Part shown: positions 33,501 to 40,860 of the stretch, one piece after another
Layout: the number at the start of each line of letters is the position of its first letter
Numbering within the stretch: position 1 is the first letter of the stretch
Source of the DNA: an uncultured Bacteroidales bacterium
GTDB lineage: Bacteria; Bacteroidota; Bacteroidia; Bacteroidales; F082
Reading direction: 5' to 3'
Assembly: GCA_900318465.1 (NCBI GenBank)
Contig: ONKQ01000034.1
Span: 1 to 47,744, forward strand
Length of the DNA: 47,744 nucleotides
Position numbers and translations under genes: made by a program
The notes under the pieces: generated by a model
The model's database searches: none
Told to the model about the DNA's origin: nothing
Seen by the model: the letters and a program-made list of their open reading frames with translations, nothing else

Positions 33501-36093
33501 AACTTGCACGATCACAGCAGAGGCAAATGATGGTTATGTCTTTGTCAGTTGGACTTTGGATGGCGTAGTTGCATCCTATTTTTCAACATATAGTTTTACG
33601 GTAACAGAATCAGCCGAATACGTTGCAAACTTCATTGCGGTTTCGAATGGTGTTGTGGTTGGTAAAGGCACGACATCCAGTTCATATCTACCCAGCTACT
33701 CGTATTATTACTACACTTTGTCCCAGCAGATTTACACGGCGGATGAGTTAGGCATTGGAGCGGGAGAAATATCCAGTGTTTCTTTCTTCAATACTGGTAC
33801 GACAAGAACACGCAGCTATACAGTTTACATGTTGAACACCAACAAGACCTCGTTTGTGAGCGGCAATGATTGGATAGCCGTGACAGAGTCAGACCTGATG
33901 TTCAGCGGTAGCGTCACCATGACACAGGGAAGTTGGACTACTATCTATTTTAGTACTCCTTTTAACTATGATGGAACCTCGAACATTGCCCTGATAGTCG
34001 ACGACAATACTGGAAGTTGGGAATCGCCGTACATGTCGTGCCGTGTCTCACCGACAGAGAGCAACCAGTCGCTCTATGTTTATAGTGACGGCACGAACTA
34101 CAACCCATATAATCCTTCATATAATGGCACCCGTCCATTGTCAAAGAACCAGATTATCCTCGGTTTCCCAAGTTACGACTACACGGTGACGGTCACGGCT
34201 AATCCCACAGATGGCGGTGTGGTGAGCGGCGGCGGCGATTGCTATTATGGGCAACCAGTCACCCTTGTTGCCACAGCCAACCCAGGTTATGTGTTCAACA
34301 AATGGACAAAGAACGGATCGGTAGTGTCGTACAATCCCTCTTGCACAGTGACAGTGACTGAGAGTGCGGAGTACGTTGCGGACTTCCAGCAAGTTGATGG
34401 CATATTGGTAGGTGAGGCGACGGGTACAAATAGTTATTTGCCCAGCTATTCATATTATTGTTACACGCTATCGCAGCAGATTTATACAGCTGACGAGATA
34501 GGCACAGATGCAGGGATGATTTCCAGCTTGTCGTTCTTCAACGCAGGAACAACGAGGACTCGCAGCTTCACGGTGTACATGGTCAACACTGAAAAAACGT
34601 CGTTTGAGAGTGCCACGGACTGGATAACCGTGGAGGAAACTGACCAAGTATTCTGCGGCAGCGTCACTATGACGGCGGGCAGCTGGACGACAATTTCCTT
34701 CGATACGATGTTCAATTATGACGGTACATCAAACATTGCCTTAATAGTTGATGATAATACGGGAAATTGGACGTCGCCGTACATGTCGTGCCGTGTTTAT
34801 TCTACGAGCAGCAACCAGTCGCTGTACATCTATAGCGATGGCACGAACTACGACCCGTACAATCCGTCAAGCTATAGCGGTACTCGTCCATTGGTAAAAA
34901 ACCAAATTATTCTTGGCACTGTTTCAATCGACCAACAACAAACCACAGAGTTTCAGGCAGGTTGGAACTGGTGGAGTACCTATATTGAGTGTGCAGAAAT
35001 AGAAGGCCTGACCATGCTTGAAGAAAGCCTTGGAAATAATGGCTTGATGATTATGTCACAAACTCAAAATGTTCAGAATTTCTATCCAAATCTTGGTTAC
35101 AATTATTGGTTTGGCAGCTTAAGTTCAGTTGGCCTCGAAAACGAACAGGAATACAGAATCGATGTCTCGAATGCTTGCAACATCGTGCTGACTGGCCCAG
35201 TAGCATTTCCTGGAAATCATCCGATTACCGTTCAACCCAATTGGAACTGGATTGGTTATCCAGTGATGGTATCGCAGAACATTACCACAGCTTTAGGGAA
35301 CTTCCAGCCAATGAATAACGATATGATTAAGGGCCAGAGATCAAGCGTAACGTATTATGACGGATATGGCTGGTGGCCGACTTCGTTTGTGTTGGAACCA
35401 GGAAAAGGTTATATGTATTATTCTAACGCATCTGACAATAGAACTTTAACTTTCGTTAATGGAGGTAGGAACCAATCTCCCGAGTTTGTAGAAGCTCATT
35501 TTTGGAGTAATGATGTCCATGCTTATGCTAATAATTTCAGCGTGATTGCTACGGCTCTTGTTAGCGGAGTGGAGCAGACGGATGAAGACTTGGAGATAGG
35601 TGCTTTTGTCGATGGTGAATGTCGTGGTAGTGCATCCTTGAACTTCTTCGAGCCTACAGGTCGCTGGTATGCATTCTTGACGATTGCTGGACAAAATGGC
35701 GACAAAGTGGAATTCGGCATAATTGATAGAAAGAGAGGCAGATCCGACATGAATTGCGAAACGAGCCTTGCATTTGTGTCTGATGCTATTGTAGGTAGCC
35801 TTGATAACCCATGTTTGCTTAATTTCGGTACTTTGGGCATTAAAGATCATGAAGGACTGGTCTCCTTGTATCCGAATCCTGTGGTTCGCAACCAGACCTT
35901 CTCCTTGCTGATTCCTGAAGAAGAAACGGTATCGGAGATGGTCATCACCAATGCTTTAGGTGCTATTGTGCGACACGATATAGGCAGTCTGTCGGCATCA
36001 ATGGTGAAAGGCTTGCCGGTTTCGGGTGTTTACACAATCAAGGTGATTTGCAAATCGGGAGTTGTTTATTATAGTAAATTGATTGTAAAGTAA
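30592..36093 (+). CDS. Gingipain-like C25 cysteine protease, giant multidomain, T9SS-secreted
   Basis: 1833 residues. Signal peptide ~1-23 (cleaved near I-K-A-Q). C25-type propeptide ~70-200 (L-P-N-A-A-G-C-P-N-L-P-V-V-S-R). Catalytic domain ~244-640: A-E-Y-L-I-I-T-P, G-D-H-N-T-N-M-G, His490 in H-R-D-H-G-L-E-T-G-W and Cys523 in M-S-I-N-C-L-T-G-K-F match the gingipain His/Cys dyad. Ig-like regions follow (~640-940). A tandem pair of [InlB-type B-repeat + ~170-residue module] units lies at ~948-1192 and ~1196-1443. Then a G-W-N-W-W domain (~1454-1630), a G-A-F-V-D-G-E-C-R-G-S domain (~1644-1750) and the CTD (L-Y-P-N-P-V-V-R ... S-K-L-I-V-K). By family knowledge, a surface or secreted endopeptidase with adhesin regions; Arg versus Lys specificity cannot be read here. 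The gene at 36124 follows after 30 bp. Confidence 0.93.
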   Translation: MKRLLQIALVFAIVAVANPIKAQTFTYPIKGNQGFSLNEKTRDGLHVNYSLGQFTLNQLEYRGENMSEISISGVELPNAAGCPNLPVVSRMIAIPQGATPRLNVVSHDEEILNNVNIAPALRIQAESEEPDLNYEKDRSVYGVDAYYPEEPFVIGTSKLRGVDVVTISITPFQYNPVRQTLRVFSNVELALTFEGGNGHFGDDALRSPYWDPILAGELMNFDQLPVIDYEARMQQWLRDNADGAEYLIITPNNDDWAEYANQLRDYRRRQGILTEVYRLDELPATTTAQMKSWFHNAYNNWTIKPVAVLLFGDHNTNMGLGIPAETTSHPSNGSCITDNGYADVDGDNLPDMAFSRLVAANATEAQMMASKQIEYEYTNPNMDASSYDHPITALGWQTERWFQLCSEVVGGYWRNQGKHPIRINAIYQGTPGSIWSSNQNTSMVVNYFGPNGTGYIPATPAELGGWTGGTPAQVLEAVNNGSMLLQHRDHGLETGWGEPAVRNSHVAQTTNVGKLLFVMSINCLTGKFNYSSDCFCEAWMRRTYNGQNAGAVGLICPTETSYSFVNDAYVWGVYDQYDPNFLPDYGPYANYEGNWQPAFGNVAGKYFLQQSAWPYNSGSKDITHKMFTAHCDAFLRLYTQVPQTMDVTHSDVVVAGYGALTVAAPEGCMISLVKANIDGGWDILAVATATGDSQVIEFEPQLPPTVISIVVTGQNYLRYEDTIEVVPAEGAFVVVNSYTPHTTPVNQQTLLSMDFKNVGLDATAGTTTVSISSQDDRLTIVDGTGQFGALASNQVVSLEDEFSFIIAQTVPDNTRFNLNVTMTCGENTWTSVVTVTAAQALPEYVGITWAESFDPGETLTLTASFKNNGHYKATNAIASIASESQYISFANNTYSVGTMEANSQVDCTFSVTIASNCPESEQIPITFTLNADGGLVAEGSEILKNNIISVSASPELGGTVSGAGKYAPGATCTITAEANDGYVFVSWTLDGVVASYFSTYSFTVTESAEYVANFIAVSNGVVVGKGTTSSSYLPSYSYYYYTLSQQIYTADELGIGAGEISSVSFFNTGTTRTRSYTVYMLNTNKTSFVSGNDWIAVTESDLMFSGSVTMTQGSWTTIYFSTPFNYDGTSNIALIVDDNTGSWESPYMSCRVSPTESNQSLYVYSDGTNYNPYNPSYNGTRPLSKNQIILGFPSYDYTVTVTANPTDGGVVSGGGDCYYGQPVTLVATANPGYVFNKWTKNGSVVSYNPSCTVTVTESAEYVADFQQVDGILVGEATGTNSYLPSYSYYCYTLSQQIYTADEIGTDAGMISSLSFFNAGTTRTRSFTVYMVNTEKTSFESATDWITVEETDQVFCGSVTMTAGSWTTISFDTMFNYDGTSNIALIVDDNTGNWTSPYMSCRVYSTSSNQSLYIYSDGTNYDPYNPSSYSGTRPLVKNQIILGTVSIDQQQTTEFQAGWNWWSTYIECAEIEGLTMLEESLGNNGLMIMSQTQNVQNFYPNLGYNYWFGSLSSVGLENEQEYRIDVSNACNIVLTGPVAFPGNHPITVQPNWNWIGYPVMVSQNITTALGNFQPMNNDMIKGQRSSVTYYDGYGWWPTSFVLEPGKGYMYYSNASDNRTLTFVNGGRNQSPEFVEAHFWSNDVHAYANNFSVIATALVSGVEQTDEDLEIGAFVDGECRGSASLNFFEPTGRWYAFLTIAGQNGDKVEFGIIDRKRGRSDMNCETSLAFVSDAIVGSLDNPCLLNFGTLGIKDHEGLVSLYPNPVVRNQTFSLLIPEEETVSEMVITNALGAIVRHDIGSLSASMVKGLPVSGVYTIKVICKSGVVYYSKLIVK
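33651..34920. repeat. Internal tandem module duplication in the C25 gene
   Basis: Two ~170-residue modules (residues ~1023-1192 and ~1273-1443) share Y-L-P-S-Y-S-Y-Y, L-S-Q-Q-I-Y-T-A-D-E, N-Y-D-G-T-S-N-I-A-L-I-V-D-D-N-T-G and Y-S-D-G-T-N-Y. The period is 750 bp (250 residues) including the preceding B-repeat. Third positions have diverged, so the duplication is not recent. Confidence 0.85.
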
Positions 36094-36123
36094 TTAGATC
36101 AATAATACTAACAAGATGCAAAA

Positions 36124-37998
36124 ATGAAGGAAGTCCTATTAACAGTAATTAGCGTGATGGTTATGGGCCTAAGTATGGCCCAGCAAAACCATTATTGGAC
36201 TCCAATTTCGGGAAATCAATACAATATGTCCGTGTTTGGTGTTGTTTTGATCAATGGGGTGGAACAACAATCCACAGCACTTGAAGTAGGTGCATTTTGT
36301 GGTGAGGAATGTAGAGGAAGTGATTTTGCGCAATATTTTCTGCCTTTGAATCAATACCTTGTACCGTTGAATATTAGAAGTAATGTGGCAAGCGGAGAGA
36401 TAATAACATTTCGACTTTACAACCACAACACGGACCAGATTCTTGAAAGCAACCAGACATTGACTTATGACCAAGGTATGAGCGTTTCTGATTACCAGTT
36501 TGAGTTTGTTGCTCCTGATACAGGATATCACTTCGTCACAGAAGGCAATTGGAGCGAAGTCAACAACTGGAGTGGTAATGCTTTGCCTGGTACTGAAGAT
36601 GAGGTTTTCATTGATGCACCTTGCAACTTCGACCAAAACGCCATTGTTGCCGCTTTGACAGTGTCTGATGGCCAGTCCATTACTTTACAAGCAGGTAAGA
36701 CTCTGACCGTTTCTGGCACTTTGACAAATACGGACAATGTCGGCTTGATTATCAAGGACGGTGCCCAACTTGTCAATGCTTCCGCTAATGTCGGTGCTAC
36801 GGTGGAAAAGGTCATCACGGGCTATGTAGATGAAAATGGTTGGTACACTATTTCTTCACCGATGAATGAAATGGCAATCGTTGGTAGCGATTTCGTTACA
36901 GGAGATTATGACCTCTACCGCTATAACGAATCCAACCTTTACAATGAAGAATGGGAAAACTATAAAGCCGATTTTGATGACTTCACCACTTTTGAGAATG
37001 TACGCGGCTACCTGTATGCCAACTATAGTTCTTTCTCGCCTGCCTTTGTGGGAACATTGAACAATGCGGACTTGACTTATTCGCTATCCTATACGGATCG
37101 TCCTGACGATTGTTTGGATGGTTTTAATCTCATCGGTAATCCTTTTCCACATGTTATCTACAAGGGTTGTGGTGGAGCCATCGACAACGCAAGTCTTGCA
37201 TCGGGTTACTACAAACTTGCCAACTCAGGAGCGTGGGAAGTTTGCACCTATGAAGATGCCATTCAACCGGGACAAGGTATCATGGTGAAGACGATAGCTG
37301 TGACAGAGTTAAGCGTTGCCAAAAGTAATGTGGTATCAAGTTCGGAATCAGGAGGGGCTAAATCGTTTGTGCCAAGCCTTGACCTCAATGTTTCTGGCAC
37401 ATCTGGCAGTGATCGTGCAGTTGTTTATTTCAGCCGAGGCATTGGCCTTGATAAGATGAGCAACTTTGCAGTTAACACGCCGGCTCTGTATATTCGTCAG
37501 GATGGAAAAGACTTCGCCATTGCACATTTTAGCCAAGAAGTTGAGACAATGGACTTGATGTTCAAGAACATCCAACCTGGAATGTTCACGTTTTCGGTGA
37601 GTATTAACGATACGAGTTTCAACTATCTTCACCTTGTTGACCGCATCACTGGAACCAATGTCGACATGTTGCAACAGTCTAACTACACCTTCCATGCTGC
37701 GGGAAATGAAAACGAGGATCGGTTCAGGCTTGAGTTTAAGGTAGAGACAGGTGTTGAAGAGCTTGAGGCTGGCGAGGTGATGGTTTATCCGAATCCTACC
37801 ACGGCACGTTTCACAGTGGAGGCTACTGAAATGACCCACGTCAGCGTGTTCAACACCCTTGGTCAGGTGGTCTATGAGGCCAACTGCGAAGGCAACGTAA
37901 CCGAAATCAACCTGAGCAACGTGGAGACGGGCATCTACATGGTGCGCATCGACACCAAGACTGGTTCGGTCACCAAACGCATCACCGTAATCAAGTAA
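36124..37998 (+). CDS. Adhesin-like secreted protein with T9SS sorting domain
   Basis: 624 residues. Signal peptide ~1-19 (cleaved near S-M-A-Q). Residues ~25-130 hold Y-N-M-S-V-F-G-V-V-L-I-N-G-V-E-Q and L-E-V-G-A-F-C-G-E-E-C-R-G-S, the same domain found near the C-terminus of the preceding C25 protease. Residues ~140-240 resemble a surface region with N-W-S-E-V-N-N-W-S and D-G-Q-S-I-T-L-Q-A-G-K-T-L-T-V-S-G-T-L, suggesting a short beta-solenoid. The remainder is beta-rich with no catalytic motif. The CTD is nearly identical to that of C10 gene 27845. The 30-bp gap to the C25 gene and the shared domain suggest a functional pair, perhaps protease plus surface partner; this is inference. Confidence 0.87.
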   Translation: MKEVLLTVISVMVMGLSMAQQNHYWTPISGNQYNMSVFGVVLINGVEQQSTALEVGAFCGEECRGSDFAQYFLPLNQYLVPLNIRSNVASGEIITFRLYNHNTDQILESNQTLTYDQGMSVSDYQFEFVAPDTGYHFVTEGNWSEVNNWSGNALPGTEDEVFIDAPCNFDQNAIVAALTVSDGQSITLQAGKTLTVSGTLTNTDNVGLIIKDGAQLVNASANVGATVEKVITGYVDENGWYTISSPMNEMAIVGSDFVTGDYDLYRYNESNLYNEEWENYKADFDDFTTFENVRGYLYANYSSFSPAFVGTLNNADLTYSLSYTDRPDDCLDGFNLIGNPFPHVIYKGCGGAIDNASLASGYYKLANSGAWEVCTYEDAIQPGQGIMVKTIAVTELSVAKSNVVSSSESGGAKSFVPSLDLNVSGTSGSDRAVVYFSRGIGLDKMSNFAVNTPALYIRQDGKDFAIAHFSQEVETMDLMFKNIQPGMFTFSVSINDTSFNYLHLVDRITGTNVDMLQQSNYTFHAAGNENEDRFRLEFKVETGVEELEAGEVMVYPNPTTARFTVEATEMTHVSVFNTLGQVVYEANCEGNVTEINLSNVETGIYMVRIDTKTGSVTKRITVIK

Positions 37999-38012
37999 AA
38001 GTTTTTTCATAT
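37751..38012. repeat. Duplicated CTD-coding segment, copy 2
   Basis: Second copy of 30185-30450, including the AAAGTTTTTTCATAT after the stop. It ends 7 bases before the earliest usable start of the M15 peptidase gene. Confidence 0.9.
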
Positions 38013-38018
38013 CTCAAG

Positions 38019-38609
38019 GTGTTTGGTTTCGAGAGGTTTTTCGAAATCATGCCCATCAGCGAGGAACAGAAAGCCTTGATGCAAGGATGCTCTTTCCATG
38101 ATGAGAAGATTGTTTCGTGGGATGAATTGCGTTATCTTCGCGTATTGCACAGCGATGCGGAGGGTAATGCCATCGTGGGTGAGATGGTCTGTAACAAAGT
38201 AATAGCTGAGGATTTGTTGTTGATTTTCAAGGAATTGTATAAAGCTCAATATCCCATCGAAAGTATTCTGTTGATAGAGCATTTTCATGGTGACGACGAA
38301 GCTTCTATGCAGGCCAACAACACTTCTTGTTTCAACCAACGACACATTCCCATTGGGGGCTTAATGTCGAAACACAGCTATGGAATGGCTGTCGACATCA
38401 ACCCAAAATATAATCCGTATTATAAAGTGAGAGAAGGAAAAACGCCTCTTATTCGTCCAGAGGGCAGCGAGATATGGTTGGATAGGAGGGAATCGTCACC
38501 TTATCTCATCCGAAAAGGTGACTTGTGTTACAAGCTTTTCAAGCAAAGGGGGTTCCATTGGGGCGGAGAATGGCTCAGTGGAAAAGACTACCAACATTTT
38601 GAGAAGTAG
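38019..38609 (+). CDS. M15-family peptidase (D-Ala-D-Ala carboxypeptidase-like), possibly 5'-truncated
   Basis: 196 residues from GTG 38019, or 186 from ATG 38049 (M-P-I-S-E-E-Q-K-A-L-M). Motifs: M-S-K-H-S-Y-G-M-A-V-D-I-N-P (zinc ligands His and Asp of S-x-H-x2-G-x-A-x-D) and the C-terminal D-Y-Q-H-F-E-K (third ligand His), with N-T-S-C-F-N-Q-R and G-F-H-W-G-G-E-W also typical of VanY-like M15 peptidases that cleave peptidoglycan cross-links. Relatives usually start with an export signal; none is present, and the ORF begins right where the copied CTD segment ends. Loss of the original 5' end by that event is likely. Convergent with folA, 12 bp apart. Confidence 0.8.
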   Translation: MFGFERFFEIMPISEEQKALMQGCSFHDEKIVSWDELRYLRVLHSDAEGNAIVGEMVCNKVIAEDLLLIFKELYKAQYPIESILLIEHFHGDDEASMQANNTSCFNQRHIPIGGLMSKHSYGMAVDINPKYNPYYKVREGKTPLIRPEGSEIWLDRRESSPYLIRKGDLCYKLFKQRGFHWGGEWLSGKDYQHFEK

Positions 38610-38621
38610 CATTCTTGATTC

Positions 38622-39116
38622 TTATGCTTTCCGTTCCCAAATCTCAAAACGATAGGAATAATCCACTTGTGGGTCGTCGTCAATTACTTCCAAATCCACC
38701 AAATCCCATTCATCGAAGTTGATGTAAGGGAAATAAGTGTCGGCCTCGAAACTCTTGCCAATGCGAGTGAGATAAAGACGGTCGGCAAGGGGCAAAAACT
38801 GCTCATACACCATGCCGCCACCCATGATGAAGACTTCTTCCTCGCTTTTCACCATTTCCAAAGCCTGCGGTATGGACGAAACCAGCTCAAAGCCTTCGGG
38901 AGCGTTTTCCAATCGCGAACTCAGGATGATGTTGCGGCGGTTGGGCAGGGCCTTTTGGTTGGGCAGAGAGAGATAGGTCTTGTAGCCCATGATGACCGTG
39001 TGTCCCGAGGTGATTTTCTTGAATTGCTTCAAGTCGCGCGAGTTGTGCCAGATGAGGTCGCCGTTTTTGCCGATGGCGCGGTTTTCGGCCATGGCTACGA
39101 TGATGGAAAGAGTCAT
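38622..39116 (-). CDS. folA: Dihydrofolate reductase
   Basis: 164 residues from the ATG at 39116 (M-T-L-S-I-I-V-A-M-A-E-N-R-A-I-G-K-N-G-D-L-I-W-H); the frame stays open to 39203 but those residues are not DHFR-like. Motifs: substrate-binding acidic residue in N-S-R-D-L-K-Q-F-K, H-T-V-I-M-G-Y-K-T-Y cofactor loop, R-N-I-I-L-S-S-R, and I-M-G-G-G-M-V-Y. It reduces dihydrofolate to tetrahydrofolate with NADPH in the cytoplasm, recycling the dihydrofolate that thymidylate synthase produces. It is downstream of thyA on the same strand with a 95-bp gap containing a GAGAC palindrome. Length is normal for the family. Confidence 0.95.
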   Translation of the reverse strand: MTLSIIVAMAENRAIGKNGDLIWHNSRDLKQFKKITSGHTVIMGYKTYLSLPNQKALPNRRNIILSSRLENAPEGFELVSSIPQALEMVKSEEEVFIMGGGMVYEQFLPLADRLYLTRIGKSFEADTYFPYINFDEWDLVDLEVIDDDPQVDYSYRFEIWERKA

Positions 39117-39180
39117 TATGTTAAAATCTTTAGATTCGACGTCAGTCAATTGTTGATTGTTTAATCGTTTAATTGTTGTA

Positions 39181-39201
39181 GAGACGCATTGGATGTGTCT
39201 C
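39181..39201. repeat. Short palindrome in the thyA-folA spacer
   Basis: GAGAC GCATTGGATGT GTCTC, preceded by TTGTA, resembles the common GTAGAGACG...CGTCTC palindromes dispersed in Bacteroidota and cyanobacterial genomes. It could stabilise or attenuate the thyA-folA transcript. Confidence 0.4.
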
Positions 39202-39211
39202 AAAATCTAAT

Positions 39212-40039
39212 TTATACCGAAACCTCGCCCTTAATCGCTGGCCACGGGTCGTAATTCTCCAAAGTAAAATCCTCATATTTAAAGCCGAAAATATCCTTGA
39301 CTTCAGGATTGATTTTCATTGTAGGCAACGGGTGCGGTGTTCGCGACAGTTGCAACTTCACTTGCTCGATGAGGTTGTTATAAATGTGCACATCGCCGAA
39401 AGTATGTACGAACTCGCCGACTTCAAGATTGCAAACCTGCGCCATCATCATCGTGAGCAAAGCATACGAAGCGATGTTGAACGGCACGCCGAGAAACACA
39501 TCTGCGCTGCGCTGATAAAGCTGGCACGACAATTTTCCGTCGGCCACATAAAACTGGAAGAAACAGTGGCAGGGCGGCAAGGCGGCCTTGCCAGCGGCTA
39601 CATTGGCGGCGAAATCTTTCTCATGTTCATCAGGTAGAACGCTTGGATTCCAAGCGGTTACTATATGCCGACGGCTGTTTGGGTTCGTCTTGATGCTCTC
39701 TACCACTTGCTTGATTTGGTCGATGCCTTCGTTGTTCCAGTTGCGCCATTGTGCGCCGTAAACGGGACCGAGGTCGCCGTTAGGGTCGGCCCATTCGTCC
39801 CAAATCGAGACTTTGTGGTCGTGCAGATATTGGATGTTGGTGTCGCCGTTAAGTAGCCAAAGCAGTTCATAGATGATGGATTTCAAATGCACCTTCTTCG
39901 TCGTCACCAAAGGAAAGCCCTTCGAGAGGTCAAACCGCATTTGGTAGCCGAACACGCTGATGGTGCCAGTGCCCGTGCGGTCGCCTTTCTGGTGGCCGTG
40001 ATCGAGGATGTATTGTAGTAGGTCTAAGTATTGCTTCAT
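39212..40039 (-). CDS. thyA: Thymidylate synthase
   Basis: 275 residues, full length. Motifs: G-D-R-T-G-T-G-T phosphate-loop arginine, [14 protein letters not shown], nucleophile Cys157 in [27 protein letters not shown] and H-T-F-G-D-V-H-I-Y. It methylates dUMP to dTMP using methylene-tetrahydrofolate, producing dihydrofolate for FolA, which is encoded next on the strand. It is divergent from the mntA-like gene; the 95-bp interval must carry both promoters. Confidence 0.97.
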   Translation of the reverse strand: MKQYLDLLQYILDHGHQKGDRTGTGTISVFGYQMRFDLSKGFPLVTTKKVHLKSIIYELLWLLNGDTNIQYLHDHKVSIWDEWADPNGDLGPVYGAQWRNWNNEGIDQIKQVVESIKTNPNSRRHIVTAWNPSVLPDEHEKDFAANVAAGKAALPPCHCFFQFYVADGKLSCQLYQRSADVFLGVPFNIASYALLTMMMAQVCNLEVGEFVHTFGDVHIYNNLIEQVKLQLSRTPHPLPTMKINPEVKDIFGFKYEDFTLENYDPWPAIKGEVSV

Positions 40040-40108
40040 TAATTGGTGGTTTTATGGCGCAAAAATACGGGATTTTCCTGAAAATTGGTTTGATTTGAAA
40101 AATATGTG

Positions 40109-40117
40109 TAATTTTGC
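40109..40117 (+). promoter_or_regulatory. -7 promoter element of the mntA-hepT operon
   Basis: TAATTTTGC matches TAnnTTTGC; TTTG motifs lie at 40089 and 40094. It lies inside the longer open frame beginning at 40114, so the ATG at 40135 is preferred. Confidence 0.65.
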
Positions 40118-40134
40118 AGAAAATAAACCAAACG

Positions 40135-40437
40135 ATGAATAACCAGTTGATCAATGTCATTCGAGCTTATTTCGCTACCCAGCCAGTATTGAAGGCGTGG
40201 TTGTTTGGCTCTTATGCCAGAGGTGAGCAAACCCCTGACAGTGATGTTGATATATTGGTTGTCTTCGACCAAGAGAATGGTAGAAAAGTGAGCTTGTTAA
40301 GACATATTGGTATCGCTCTTGGCTTGCAAGACTTGTTAGGCAAAAAAGTTGATTTGATTACAGAAGGTACGTTATTACCTTTTGCAAAGGAAACGGCAGA
40401 TAAAGACAAAGTATTGATTTATGAGAGAGCCGGTTAA
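40135..40437 (+). CDS. mntA: MntA-like minimal nucleotidyltransferase antitoxin
   Basis: 100 residues from ATG 40135 (M-N-N-Q-L-I-N-V-I). The signature L-F-G-S-Y-A-R-G-E-Q-T-P-D-S-D-V-D-I-L-V matches the G-S-x-A-R-G-x(4-6)-S-D-x-D active site of MNT nucleotidyltransferases, and the third acidic residue is in K-V-D-L-I-T. MntA partners of HepT add AMP to the HEPN toxin and thereby neutralise it. The gene overlaps the downstream HEPN gene by 17 bp. A complete active site suggests a working antitoxin. Confidence 0.87.
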   Translation: MNNQLINVIRAYFATQPVLKAWLFGSYARGEQTPDSDVDILVVFDQENGRKVSLLRHIGIALGLQDLLGKKVDLITEGTLLPFAKETADKDKVLIYERAG

Positions 40438-40771
40438 AGATAAGGGAAGGCTTGAGCATATCCTTGAGTGTATCAACAATATCAATGAGTTTGCAGAAGG
40501 CAAAACTTTTGAGCAAATCGAATGTGACAAGATGTGCTACTTTGCCATTGTTTATCAGCTTGTTATCATCGGAGAGGCTGCCAATATGCTTACCAAGGAT
40601 TTTCGTGAGGCTCGTCCCCAAACACCGTGGCGCGAAATTGTCAACATGAGGAATTTCATTGTTCATGGGTATAATGTGGTGGACAAAAACGAGGTCTGGT
40701 CAGTGATTCAAGACGACCTGCAACCGTTGAAACAGCAAATCGAAGATTATATAAAGGAGCTGAGTTTTTAG
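40421..40771 (+). CDS. hepT: HepT-like HEPN-domain toxin (DUF86)
   Basis: 116 residues, all-helical HEPN fold. The RNase motif R-x4-H-x-Y is intact as R-N-F-I-V-H-G-Y near residue 88. I-G-E-A-A-N-M-L and W-R-E-I-V-N-M-R are typical DUF86/HepT segments. HepT proteins are RNases that act on tRNA or mRNA when not modified by MntA. Frame and overlap with mntA indicate one transcript. A bidirectional terminator follows at 40805. Confidence 0.87.
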   Translation: MREPVKDKGRLEHILECINNINEFAEGKTFEQIECDKMCYFAIVYQLVIIGEAANMLTKDFREARPQTPWREIVNMRNFIVHGYNVVDKNEVWSVIQDDLQPLKQQIEDYIKELSF

Positions 40772-40804
40772 AAGGGCTATTGTGATTTAAAGCCAAGCAA
40801 AACA

Positions 40805-40845
40805 AAAACCCTGCCGAAAGCAAAGCTAACAGCAGGGTTTTTTGT
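40805..40845. terminator. Bidirectional terminator between hepT and the MFS gene
   Basis: AAAACCCTGC (40805-40814) pairs perfectly with GCAGGGTTTT (40832-40841) around a 17-base loop, with A-rich left and T-rich right flanks. It serves convergent genes on both strands. Confidence 0.85.
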
Positions 40846-40860
40846 TTATATTTCAATGGT

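Noticed and set aside
39117-39203. 29-residue N-terminal extension of FolA
   Set aside because: DHFR homology begins at the ATG at 39116; the extension is spacer sequence with a palindrome.
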